Of a stretch of DNA of 64,000 nucleotides, positions 1 to 7,912 are shown piece after piece; the stretch's first letter is position 1; every line of letters begins with the position of its first letter. The notes below the pieces were generated by a model. The model did no database searches. It saw nothing but the letters and a program-made list of their open reading frames with translations, and was not told where the DNA came from. This DNA comes from Paraburkholderia haematera (GTDB taxonomy: Bacteria; Pseudomonadota; Gammaproteobacteria; Burkholderiales; Burkholderiaceae): the NCBI RefSeq assembly GCF_905220975.1, contig NZ_CAJNBK010000001.1, positions 434,001-498,000 of the forward strand, read 5' to 3'. The translations under genes were made by a program, and so were the position numbers.

Positions 1-1
1 T

Positions 2-475
2 GGCGTCTCGATCGCGCTCGGCACGGGCGGCGGATGCCTGCTCTCGGGGTTGTTGTTCGGCTGGATCCGTTCGCGCTATCCGTTCGTCGGTTCGTTGCCT
101 TCGGCGGCCGCGCAAATTCTCAAGGACTTCGGCCTTGCCACCTTCATTGCCGCAGTCGGGCTCTCGGCGGGACCCGATGCCATCAAGCTCGTGCGCGAGT
201 ACGGTCTGGCGTTGCCCGTCGCCGGCATTCTGATGGTGCTCGTGCCCGGATTGCTGTCGCTCTGGATCGGCCGCGTGTTTCTCAAGCTCGAAGCGCCCAT
301 GCTGCTCGGCGCCATTGCCGGTCAGCAATGCAGCACGCCGGCGATCAGCGCGCTGGTGGGCGTGACCGGCAATTCGACGCCCGTGATCGGCTACACGATC
401 ACTTATGCGCTCTCGAACATTCTGTTGCCGCTGCTGGGGCCGATTGTGGTTGGCCTTGCCGGGAAGTTCGGCTAG
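2..475 (+). CDS. AspT-like aspartate:alanine exchanger, C-terminal part (5' end outside window)
   Basis: This is the C-terminal membrane half of an AAE-family exchanger (AspT type), which swaps aspartate for alanine at the inner membrane. The frame is open to the left edge and ends at the TAG at 473-475, so only about 157 residues are visible. The glycine-rich segment GTGGGCLLSGLLFGW and the following LKDFGLATFIAAVGL line up almost residue for residue with the C-terminal half of the complete gene 118 bp downstream (GSGGGCLLAGLLFGW, LKDFGLAAFVAVVGL). The two genes are therefore tandem paralogues. Several hydrophobic helices follow, and the protein ends LLPLLGPIVVGLAGKFG. The family assignment is firm; the exact substrate is inferred from the aspartate decarboxylase next door. 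Confidence 0.85.
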   Translation, partial: GVSIALGTGGGCLLSGLLFGWIRSRYPFVGSLPSAAAQILKDFGLATFIAAVGLSAGPDAIKLVREYGLALPVAGILMVLVPGLLSLWIGRVFLKLEAPMLLGAIAGQQCSTPAISALVGVTGNSTPVIGYTITYALSNILLPLLGPIVVGLAGKFG

Positions 476-593
476 GCGGGCAGATGGGTTGCGCGCGGCG
501 TGGCGCGCAGCCAACCCCATGCGGATGCCGTGAGGTCCGGATGGGTATGCAGCACCCAGTACTCAGTATCGCAAACTATCCAGCGAGGGCACG

Positions 594-2276
594 ATGGACT
601 GGCTACATCATATTTTTCAAAAATCACCCGAGATCGCGCTGTTTTTGTCGCTTGCAGCCGGCTACTTCATCGGGCAAATCAACTTCGGCAAGTTCCAGTT
701 AGGCGGTGTAGGCGGTTCATTGCTGGCCGCGGTCGTTATCAGCCAGGCCGGCGTGACGATCGACAACGGCGTGAAATCGGTGATGTTCGCCGTATTCATT
801 TACGCGGTCGGTTACGACTCCGGGCCAGGCTTTTTCAATTCACTGAACCGCAAGACGTTGCGTGAGATTGCGATGGCGGTGTTTCTTGCCGTCACGGCGC
901 TGATCACCGTGGTGATTTGCGCAAAGCTGTTCCATCTGAACAAGGGCCTCGCCGCGGGTCTTGCGGGCGGCGCGCTGACGCAGTCGGCGATTATCGGCAC
1001 GGCCGGCGACGCCATCGCGCGTCTCGGTCTACCCGCCGATCAGGTCAAGTCACTACAATCGGACGTGGCAATCGCGTACGCGGTGACCTATGTGTTCGGT
1101 TCGCTCGGCGCGATCATCGTCTGCGTGAACATCCTGCCGAAGTTCATGGGGCAAGGGTTACGGGAGGCGTCGATCGAAGCGGAAAAGGAACTGTCTTCAG
1201 GTTCGTCGTCACTCGGCGCGGGGCAGATTCGTGCGTTGCCCGAACTGGTGGGCCGTGCGTACAAGATCGATGTCAGCGCCGGGAAAACGGTCAAGGCAAT
1301 CGAGACCCAGCATCAGGACATGCTGACGATCGAGCGGATCAAGCGTGACGGCAAGAATCTCGAGCCGACGCCCGATCTGGCCTTGCAACTCAACGACGAA
1401 GTGCTGGTGGTGGGTCGCCGGGAGGCGGTGGTCGCATTCGGCGCGAACGGCAACGAGATCGCCGACGTTGAGGACATTGGCGTCGTGATGCAGACGCGCG
1501 ACGGCGTGTTCACCCGCAAAGGCATGAACCACACCACGATCGCCGCCGCGCGCGAAATCGTGGATCGCGACATGCGCCACGGCGTCTACATCCAGAGCGC
1601 CAAGCGTGCGGGGCAGCCGCTGCCGATCCTTCCCGAAACCAAGCTCGAACACGGCGACGTGATTACCTTCTACGGCTCGCCGAAAGACACCAAGCGCGCC
1701 GTCGATGCAGCGGGCTATGAGCTGCCAAATAGCAACAAGACTGACTTCATCTATATGGGCGTCGGCATCGTGCTGGGTCTGCTGATTGGGCTGATCGTCG
1801 TCAACGTGGGCGGCATTCCGCTCACGCTCGGTTCGGGCGGCGGCTGTCTGCTGGCCGGCCTGCTGTTCGGCTGGATGCGCGGCAAGCATCCGATGTACGG
1901 CGCGATGCCGTCTGCGGCTTCGCAGTTGCTGAAGGACTTCGGCCTCGCGGCGTTCGTCGCGGTGGTGGGGTTGAATTCGGGCTTGCAGGCCGTGGTGACC
2001 GTCAAGCAGAGCGGCCTGACGATTTTCCTGCTCGGCGTGGTCGTCACTGTCCTGCCGCTGGTGCTGACGATGCTGTTCGGCCGCTACGTGCTGCGCTACA
2101 ACAACGCGGCTATCCTGGCCGGCGCGCTGACAGGCTCACGCAGTGCCAACCCGGCATTCGGCGGTGTGCTCGACAAGGCGGAAAGCGCCGTGCCGACCGT
2201 GCCGTTCGCGATCACGTATGCGATTGCGAACGTCGCGTTGACTTTGCTCGGACCGCTCGTGGTCGGGCTGGTTTAG
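594..2276 (+). CDS. aspT: Aspartate:alanine antiporter, AspT/AAE family
   Basis: This is a complete 560-residue AAE-family transporter. Known members import aspartate in exchange for alanine; coupled to cytoplasmic aspartate decarboxylation this generates proton-motive force. The order is an N-terminal block of membrane helices (about residues 10-180), a soluble middle with two TrkA-C/RCK-C-like modules (about 205-375, with DEVLVVGRREAV and HGDVITFYG typical of their ends), and a second helix block (about 385-560). The length matches the family. The ATG at 594 follows GAGGG at a good distance. It lies in line with the truncated paralogue upstream and the decarboxylase downstream (103-bp gap), so one operon is likely. 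I recognise the family from the motifs and the neighbour; exchange of other dicarboxylates is possible. Confidence 0.9.
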   Translation: MDWLHHIFQKSPEIALFLSLAAGYFIGQINFGKFQLGGVGGSLLAAVVISQAGVTIDNGVKSVMFAVFIYAVGYDSGPGFFNSLNRKTLREIAMAVFLAVTALITVVICAKLFHLNKGLAAGLAGGALTQSAIIGTAGDAIARLGLPADQVKSLQSDVAIAYAVTYVFGSLGAIIVCVNILPKFMGQGLREASIEAEKELSSGSSSLGAGQIRALPELVGRAYKIDVSAGKTVKAIETQHQDMLTIERIKRDGKNLEPTPDLALQLNDEVLVVGRREAVVAFGANGNEIADVEDIGVVMQTRDGVFTRKGMNHTTIAAAREIVDRDMRHGVYIQSAKRAGQPLPILPETKLEHGDVITFYGSPKDTKRAVDAAGYELPNSNKTDFIYMGVGIVLGLLIGLIVVNVGGIPLTLGSGGGCLLAGLLFGWMRGKHPMYGAMPSAASQLLKDFGLAAFVAVVGLNSGLQAVVTVKQSGLTIFLLGVVVTVLPLVLTMLFGRYVLRYNNAAILAGALTGSRSANPAFGGVLDKAESAVPTVPFAITYAIANVALTLLGPLVVGLV

Positions 2277-2379
2277 CGCTGAATTCGCGCACGCATTTAT
2301 CGATCTTTCTTACGCCGGCGGCAACTGAACGATCACACGCGGCGCCGGCGTCATTCACTTGTACATTGGAGAATGCATC

Positions 2380-4041
2380 ATGGCAAAAGAGAAAGGCGGC
2401 AAGAAAGGCGACATGGCTCAAGCCGGCTTTGCGGCGTTGAGCCCGTTCGAACTCAAGGACGAGTTGATCAAGGCAGCCGGTGGCGGCGCGGTGGAGCGTG
2501 CCGCCAATGCGTCGATGCTCAACGCCGGCCGCGGCAATCCGAACTTCCTCGCGACGATTCCGCGCCACGGCTTCTGGCAACTCGGTCTCTTTGCGATGCG
2601 CGAATCGGAGCGTTCGTTTGCGTATATGCCCGAGGGAGTTGGCGGTTTCCCGCGCCGCGAAGGGCTCACCGAGCGCTTCGATCTGTTCCTGCGCGAAAAC
2701 AAGGGCGTGCCGGGCATCGACTTTTTGCGTGGCGCAGTGTCGTATGTGCGCGATCAGCTCGGACTCTCCGCGGGCGATTTTCTGTATGAAATGTGCGAGG
2801 GTATTCTCGCGTCGAACTATCCGGTGCCGGATCGGATGCTTAAGTTATCCGAACTGATTGTCGGACAGTATCTGCGTAAGGAGATGATCGGCAGTCACCC
2901 GTTTGTCGGCGAGTTCGACGTGTTCGCCGTGGAAGGCGGCACGGCGGCGATGACGTACATCTTCAACACGATGCGCGAGAATCACCTGATCAAGCCGGGT
3001 GACACGATTGCGCTCGGCATGCCGATTTTCACGCCGTACATCGAAATTCCGCGCTTGAACGACTATCAGCTGAACGTCGTGAATCTCGACGCCCATGTGG
3101 AAGACGGCTGGCAGTATTCGAAGAAGGAACTCGACAAGCTGCGCGATCCCAAGGTGAAGGCGTTCTTCCTCGTGAACCCGAGCAATCCGCCTTCGGTGAA
3201 AATCAGCGACGAGAGCCTCGAATATATCGCCGAAATCGTCAAGGAACGGCCCGATCTGATCCTGCTGACAGACGACGTGTACGGCACCTTCGCCGACGAT
3301 TTCGTCTCGCTGTTCGCGCTCGCGCCGAAGAACACCATTCTCGTGTATTCGTACTCGAAGTATTTCGGTGCGACCGGCTGGCGTCTCGGCACGATCGCGA
3401 CGCATCGCGACAACGTGCTCGACAGGCTGATCGCCGAACTGCCGAAGGACACGAAAAAGCAGTTGCACGAGCGTTATGAATCGATCACGACCGAACCGGA
3501 AAAGCTCAAGTTCATCGATCGGCTGGTTGCCGACAGCCGCACTGTCGCACTGAATCACACGGCCGGTTTGTCGACGCCGCAGCAGGTGCAGATGGTGTTG
3601 TTCTCGCTGTTCTCGCTGATGGACACGCCCGACGCGTACAAGAACGCATTGAAGCGCCTGATCCGCAAGCGCAAGCAGGCGCTGTACGAAGAGGTCGGCA
3701 TTTCGTTCGAGCAGGACGATCCGAATCAGGTCGACTACTACACGATTCTCGACATCGAGTACCTCGGTGAGCGCATGTTCGGGCGTGACTTTGTCGAGTG
3801 GCTGTTGAAGAACACCGAGCCGTCCGAATTGCTGTTCCGCCTCGCGCGTGAAGCGCGCGTGGTGTTGTTACCGGGACGCGGTTTCGGTACGCAGCATCCG
3901 TCGGGGCGGGTCTCGCTGGCGAATCTGAACGAGTCGGACTATCGGCAGATCGGCCGCGCGATGCGCAAGCTGATGGAGGAATACGTCGAGCGGTACAACG
4001 CGGCAACCGGCAAGAAGCTCGATAAGTCCAAGGTGAAGTGA
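2380..4041 (+). CDS. aspD: Aspartate 4-decarboxylase (PLP-dependent, bifunctional aminotransferase type)
   Basis: This fold-type I PLP enzyme converts L-aspartate to L-alanine and CO2, with side aminotransferase activity in known members. It has 553 residues, close to the usual size of about 530-550, and matches the family along its length. Landmarks include the PLP-lysine segment YSYSKYFGATGWRLG with Lys327 as the Schiff-base residue, FFLVNPSNPPS, and LLTDDVYGTF with the aspartate that contacts the pyridine nitrogen. The ATG at 2380 is chosen over an in-frame TTG at 2359 because GGAGA sits 7 nt upstream of it. The gene closes the antiporter operon and is followed by a strong hairpin (4093-4134). 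With AspT it forms the classic decarboxylation/antiport pair. The C-terminus is lysine-rich. Confidence 0.93.
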   Translation: MAKEKGGKKGDMAQAGFAALSPFELKDELIKAAGGGAVERAANASMLNAGRGNPNFLATIPRHGFWQLGLFAMRESERSFAYMPEGVGGFPRREGLTERFDLFLRENKGVPGIDFLRGAVSYVRDQLGLSAGDFLYEMCEGILASNYPVPDRMLKLSELIVGQYLRKEMIGSHPFVGEFDVFAVEGGTAAMTYIFNTMRENHLIKPGDTIALGMPIFTPYIEIPRLNDYQLNVVNLDAHVEDGWQYSKKELDKLRDPKVKAFFLVNPSNPPSVKISDESLEYIAEIVKERPDLILLTDDVYGTFADDFVSLFALAPKNTILVYSYSKYFGATGWRLGTIATHRDNVLDRLIAELPKDTKKQLHERYESITTEPEKLKFIDRLVADSRTVALNHTAGLSTPQQVQMVLFSLFSLMDTPDAYKNALKRLIRKRKQALYEEVGISFEQDDPNQVDYYTILDIEYLGERMFGRDFVEWLLKNTEPSELLFRLAREARVVLLPGRGFGTQHPSGRVSLANLNESDYRQIGRAMRKLMEEYVERYNAATGKKLDKSKVK

Positions 4042-4092
4042 GCGTGCGTTGACAAAAACCTTGCGCAATCGCGCGGATCGGTGAATGATCGG

Positions 4093-4134
4093 ACAAGCGG
4101 CCCCGCCAGTGTCATTGCTGGCGGGGCCGCTTGT
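4093..4134 (+). terminator. Perfect 17-bp hairpin terminator after aspD
   Basis: The arms at 4093-4109 and 4118-4134 are exact reverse complements around an 8-nt loop. The stem is GC-rich (core GCGGCCCCGCC) and TTGTTCCTTT follows. It lies 51 bp after the aspD stop and before the next start, so it should separate the two transcripts. This also argues against starting the downstream gene upstream of 4135. Confidence 0.8.
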
Positions 4135-4165
4135 TCCTTTGCGTTCTGACATTCACGTACCGATC

Positions 4166-5395
4166 ATGCCAACTTCATCCCCGTCTACCGAATCCGTTTC
4201 CTGCGCTGTCCCCTGTCCGGTTGTCGAATCGCTCGACGCCATTCTTCCCGAAGAACCGTTGCTGATGATGGGCGCCGGGCCCGTGCCGATTCCCGCGGCG
4301 GTGGCCAAGGCCAATACGGTGGTGATCAATCACCTGGGCAGCACGATGGTGAAGGTGATCGGCCAGGTGAAGACCATGGCGCGCTACGTATTCCAGACGA
4401 ATTCGAAGTGGGTGCTGGGGGTAGCGGGACCGGGGTCCGCCGCGATGGAAATGGCGATCTCCAACCTTGCGTGGGAAGGCACGAAAGTGCTGAGCATCAG
4501 GAACGGCTTTTTCAGCGAGCGGATGGCGGAGATGGGGCGGCGTGTCGGCGCGCGGGTTGCCACGCTCGATGTAGAAGACGGCACGGTGGCGAGCCTCGAA
4601 AAGGTTGCCGAGGCGATTCGCCGCGAGCGGCCGGAGATCGTCACGGTGGTGCAGGGCGAGACGTCCAACACCGTGTGGAACCATCATTTGAAGGACATTG
4701 CAGCGCTCGCGAAGGCAGCCGGTGCGCTGGTCATTGTCGATGCGGTGTGTACGCTGAGCACGATGCCGCTGGAGATGGACGCGTGGGGGATCGACGCGGT
4801 GATTACGGGCGGGCAGAAGGGTTTGTCTTCGATCCCGGGTGTCTCGCTGATCGCGTTTTCGGATGAGGCATGGGCGCGGGTGAAAGGCCGGACGGCGCCG
4901 AACGCGCATTGGTGTCTTGACGCTTCGCTGGCGGAGAATTTCTGGCATAACGCGGGGTATCACTACACGGCACCGGTGTCGGGTGTGCTGGCGTTGCATG
5001 AGGCTTTGCGGCTTGTGTGCGCTGAGACGCTTGAGAAGCGCTTCGCGCGGCATTTGAAGTGCTCGGTGGCGCTTCAGGCTGGGATTACCGCGCTGGGCTT
5101 GCAGCTTTATGCTCCGGCGGCTTGCCGGTTGAACTCGGTGGTTGGTATTGTTGTGCCGGAGCGTTTGAGTCCTGCCGATATTTGCGGCCATATTTCTCGG
5201 CAGCACCAGGTGGAAATCTCGGGCTCGTTTGGGTTGCCGATCGTGCGGATTGGGCAGATGGGGGAGCAGTGCCGGGAGCACAACCTGTTTCGGACATTGC
5301 ATGCGCTTGGGCGGACGATGGTGGATCTTGGCGTTAAGGTTGAGTTGCCGGCTGGCGTGGCGGCGCTTGAGGGTGGGTTGTCGGAAGGGAAATGA
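4166..5395 (+). CDS. Class V aminotransferase (alanine-glyoxylate / pyridoxamine-pyruvate type)
   Basis: This PLP-dependent class V aminotransferase belongs to the serine/alanine-glyoxylate transaminase group. The N-terminus carries LLMMGAGPVPIP, the group's usual opening motif. There are also VLGVAGPGSAAMEMAI, VQGETSNTVWN, and VDAVCTLSTMPLEMDAWGID followed by ITGGQKGLSS, with Lys218 as the expected Schiff-base lysine. It has 409 residues from the ATG at 4166. An open reading frame continues upstream to 4085, but that stretch is the aspD terminator hairpin, so the later start is preferred although its ribosome site is weak. The amino donor is probably alanine or serine with glyoxylate or a keto acid as acceptor. 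Proximity to AspT/AspD makes alanine use attractive, but the exact substrate cannot be read from the sequence. Confidence 0.82.
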   Translation: MPTSSPSTESVSCAVPCPVVESLDAILPEEPLLMMGAGPVPIPAAVAKANTVVINHLGSTMVKVIGQVKTMARYVFQTNSKWVLGVAGPGSAAMEMAISNLAWEGTKVLSIRNGFFSERMAEMGRRVGARVATLDVEDGTVASLEKVAEAIRRERPEIVTVVQGETSNTVWNHHLKDIAALAKAAGALVIVDAVCTLSTMPLEMDAWGIDAVITGGQKGLSSIPGVSLIAFSDEAWARVKGRTAPNAHWCLDASLAENFWHNAGYHYTAPVSGVLALHEALRLVCAETLEKRFARHLKCSVALQAGITALGLQLYAPAACRLNSVVGIVVPERLSPADICGHISRQHQVEISGSFGLPIVRIGQMGEQCREHNLFRTLHALGRTMVDLGVKVELPAGVAALEGGLSEGK

Positions 5396-5441
5396 GGTTT
5401 TTTGCCTGCTCGGCGCTTTCTGTCTGTGTGCCTACGGCGTT

Positions 5442-5635
5442 GGCCTTTCCTTGCTTTGTTAGTGGTCTATTAGCGTTGCCCCTGTGCGGGGCGGCACTTA
5501 CTTCTCTTTGCCGGCCGCAAAGAGAAGTAAGCAAGAGAAAGCGGCTCAAACCGCTAATTCTTAAGCGGGTCCCCCGCGCAGCCACGGTAGTGGTGCATCT
5601 GGAATCTGTGTTCTCGCACATTCGGCGTGAGTGAC
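5442..5635 (+). repeat. Element A, left arm
   Basis: This arm runs from GGCCTTTCCTTG to ATTCGGCGTGAGTGAC. It contains a perfect 14-bp stem (5498-5511 with 5517-5530) around a CGGCC loop. Over 5459-5570 it differs from the left arm of element B (25021-25132) at one base, T for C at the base before the hairpin core. Its outer part, with the CCCCCGCGCAGCCACGG stretch, instead matches the right arm of element B read in reverse. Confidence 0.85.
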
Positions 5636-6048
5636 AAAGGACTCATTTGTTCCCACTCCGCACTGCGTGCGTCGCGGATGGGTCTGCGTGGGAAACCAGG
5701 GGCTTTGTTTGCGCTTGGTGGGGACCATCGGCTTCGCCTCGGCGCGGTCGGGTCTGCGAGGCGAACGCGGGACTTCGGTTGAGGTGCGTGATGGCCACCG
5801 GCTTTGTCTTGACGAGGTGCCAGAAATTGCATCTGTTTCAGGACGTGCAGCCCGCCGCTCCGAGCGCAGACAAGCCGTGGCAGCGCTCGTGGGCATTAAT
5901 TCGCACTTCGAATGAAGCACTAGCGCATTGGAGAGGGGGATACGCCGGCGAGTCGCTGCGGCAGGTGAAGCTCGCGCGCGAAACTGAACAGATGGTTCGG
6001 GGAAATACGCGTCGGCGCGCGCAGCGCCGCCGGAAGTATGACTGCCTT

Positions 6049-6243
6049 GTCACTGACGCCGAATGCGCGAGGGCACCGATTCCAGATGCACCACTACCTC
6101 CTCCAAGCCAGGGGCCCCGCTTAAGAATTAGCGGTTTGAGCCGCTTTCTCTTGCTTACTTCTCTTTGCGGCAGGCAAAGAGAAGTGAGTGCCGCCCCGCA
6201 CAGGGGCAACGCTAATAAACCACTGACAAATCAAGGAAAGGCC
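6049..6243 (-). repeat. Element A, right arm
   Basis: This is the inverted partner of the left arm. It has a 12-bp stem (6157-6168 with 6174-6185) and a GGCAG loop instead of CGGCC. The inner flank with CCTCCTCCAAGCC matches the left arm of element B in reverse, which shows that elements A and B are opposite orientations of one composite unit. Confidence 0.85.
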
Positions 6244-6311
6244 AAGAATTCCAGATCAAGGAAAGGCCAACACCACAAAAACACAAACAAAGCGCCGCAC
6301 AGGCAAAAAAA

Positions 6312-7523
6312 TCAGGTCGCCGCAGGCGCATTAGGCGCTCTCGAATTCCGCAAATACATCATCGTCGACAGCACGACAGCCATTGCAGAAGCCACCGCTG
6401 CAAAAAGAAACACCTGCGCGTAGCCGAATTCTCCAGCGATATACCCGGCCAACGGCCCAGTAATCCCCAGCGAGAGATCGAGAAACACAGAATAGGCCGA
6501 CAACGCCGCCCCACGGCTAGCAGGCGGCACCAGCCCAACCGCTTCAACACCGAGAGCCGGGAACACCAAAGCAAACCCAAACCCGGTCAACGCCGCCCCC
6601 GCGAGGGCAATATGCGGCTCAGGCGCGAGCCACAACATCAACAACCCGGCGCACTCAAACGAAAACGAAGCGATCGCAACGCGAAACCCACCATAGACCT
6701 TGATCGTATTAGCGAACAATAAACGCGCACCGATAAACAGCGTGCCGAAAACAGTCAACGACAAAGCCGCATTAGGCCAATGCCGCGCGGCATAAAACAG
6801 CGTGATGAACGTCGCAATCGACCCAAAGCCGGCCGAGCCCAGCGCCAACCCGATCCCGTGCGGCAGCACCCGCGTCAACACGCTCCCGTACGACATCCGC
6901 TCACCATGCACAACCGGCACCGGCGCAATGAGCCGGGCCAGATAAAAACCGAGCCCCGCCAGCAGAATCACCAGAATGCCCAACGCGGCGAACCCGATCG
7001 AATGCGCGATCGCGACCCCAAGCGGCGCGCCAACCGCGAGCGCGCCATAAGTCGCGATGCCGTTCCACGAAATCACCCGGGCATTGTTGCTGGTGCCCAC
7101 GCGGCCGATACCCCACAGAATCGCCCCGGTGCCGCACAGGCTTTCCCCGAATCCAAGCACAAGGCGGCTGCACACCAGCAGCCCCAGGCTCAACACCGGC
7201 CAGCGCCCGCACAACACGGCCGCCAGCAACAAAATCCCGCTCGCGCCGCAACCCAGCAAGCCGATCGACACCGTCCGCTTCGGTCCCAACGTGTCCGCCG
7301 AACGGCCGGCGAGCGGTCGCGACGCGAGCGTCGCCAGGTACTGCACGCTGATCGCCGCGCCAGCCAGGATCGCGCTGTAACCCAGGTCGTCGTGGACGTA
7401 GCCCGGCAGCACCGCGAGCGGAATTCCGATCGTCAGATAGCAAAGAAACGTGAAAAAGACGACCGGAATGATCTGCATGGTCGTCGCAAATTCGCTGCGA
7501 GGTGTCGCTGAGTCGGTAGACAT
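6312..7523 (-). CDS. MFS transporter, YhhS/YfcJ-like
   Basis: This is a 403-residue, 12-helix major facilitator permease of the inner membrane. Typical signs are the loop 2-3 motif in the form [16 protein letters not shown] (about residues 68-83), [17 protein letters not shown] in helix 4-5 and [21 protein letters not shown] near the C-terminus. The overall pattern resembles the YhhS/YfcJ group, whose substrates are poorly known; drug or sugar efflux has been suggested for members. The first ATG (7523) gives a normal N-terminal tail before helix 1; the ribosome site is weak. It is divergent from the xdh operon across a 389-bp gap and runs convergently into element A. The family is firm and the substrate unknown. 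Confidence 0.83.
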   Translation of the reverse strand: MSTDSATPRSEFATTMQIIPVVFFTFLCYLTIGIPLAVLPGYVHDDLGYSAILAGAAISVQYLATLASRPLAGRSADTLGPKRTVSIGLLGCGASGILLLAAVLCGRWPVLSLGLLVCSRLVLGFGESLCGTGAILWGIGRVGTSNNARVISWNGIATYGALAVGAPLGVAIAHSIGFAALGILVILLAGLGFYLARLIAPVPVVHGERMSYGSVLTRVLPHGIGLALGSAGFGSIATFITLFYAARHWPNAALSLTVFGTLFIGARLLFANTIKVYGGFRVAIASFSFECAGLLMLWLAPEPHIALAGAALTGFGFALVFPALGVEAVGLVPPASRGAALSAYSVFLDLSLGITGPLAGYIAGEFGYAQVFLFAAVASAMAVVLSTMMYLRNSRAPNAPAAT

Positions 7524-7912
7524 GGGGAAAACGAGACTTGAAAACGGCGGAAAGGCGTGATTTTCCCATGGAACCGATTCCCTTGCAGGAGTTGCTTAAT
7601 AATTTCGGCGGCCAAAAAAGGGTGCCGGAGTCATATAGTGGTTCGTTTTCACCCCGCGCGAGCGGTGTTTTCATGCGCAGCGAGCCAAGAAGCCTCAACC
7701 GACAATGGCAATAATTCTTCAATATTTATAAAAATGCAGTAAAACGGCCATATCAACATAAGCCAGCCGACCCTCAAACCCATCTCTATATCGTTTCGCG
7801 GATATGTCCCGCATGCGATCCCTGCTATGGGTTGGATTTATTGATGGTGATAGTTTTCGAACCATCATCGCAGCACGTCCCAACGGACACAGAACATTGA
7901 GAGTAACGAGAC
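7524..7912. other. Divergent intergenic region between MFS gene and xdhA
   Basis: These 389 bp without a credible gene must carry the promoters of both flanking genes. They are clearly more AT-rich than the genes, especially around 7700-7800. The one structured signal I see is an inverted repeat at 7842-7867, listed separately. Open frames crossing the region are extensions of other frames and look non-coding. Confidence 0.5.
7842..7867. promoter_or_regulatory. Inverted repeat, possible operator upstream of xdhA
   Basis: TGATGGT (7842-7848) and ACCATCA (7861-7867) are exact 7-bp inverted half-sites separated by 12 bp, about 45 bp before the xdhA start. The position and symmetry suit a dimeric regulator. 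Which protein binds, if any, cannot be told from the sequence. Confidence 0.35.

Larger units (their letters stand above)
5400..6308. repeat. Composite inverted-arm intergenic element, copy A
   Basis: This non-coding element fills the gap between two convergent genes, starting and ending within a few bases of their stops (5395 and 6312). Two arms of about 195 bp (5442-5635 and 6049-6243) are inverted relative to each other around a unique centre of about 400 bp. Each arm holds a hairpin built on ACTTCTCTTTGC / GCAAAGAGAAGT and a second small one, AGCGG-CTCAAA-CCGCT. The whole arrangement recurs in reverse orientation at 24921-25664. Open frames through it have arm-derived, arginine-rich translations and no family likeness, so I treat it as non-coding. 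It may act as a bidirectional terminator or boundary, but that is inference. Confidence 0.8.

Noticed and set aside
4085..4165. Upstream extension of the class V aminotransferase
   Set aside because: The stretch is the aspD terminator hairpin and its flank; translation of it gives no family N-terminus.
5400..6308. Element A as an insertion sequence or miniature transposon
   Set aside because: Inverted arms are present, but I see no transposase and no clear target-site duplication, and the ends blend with gene stops. The repeat label is kept without a transposon claim.
5631..6423. Open frames through element A as protein genes
   Set aside because: They consist of translated repeat arms and run into the antisense MFS gene; the same arms occur in other frames at element B without frame conservation.
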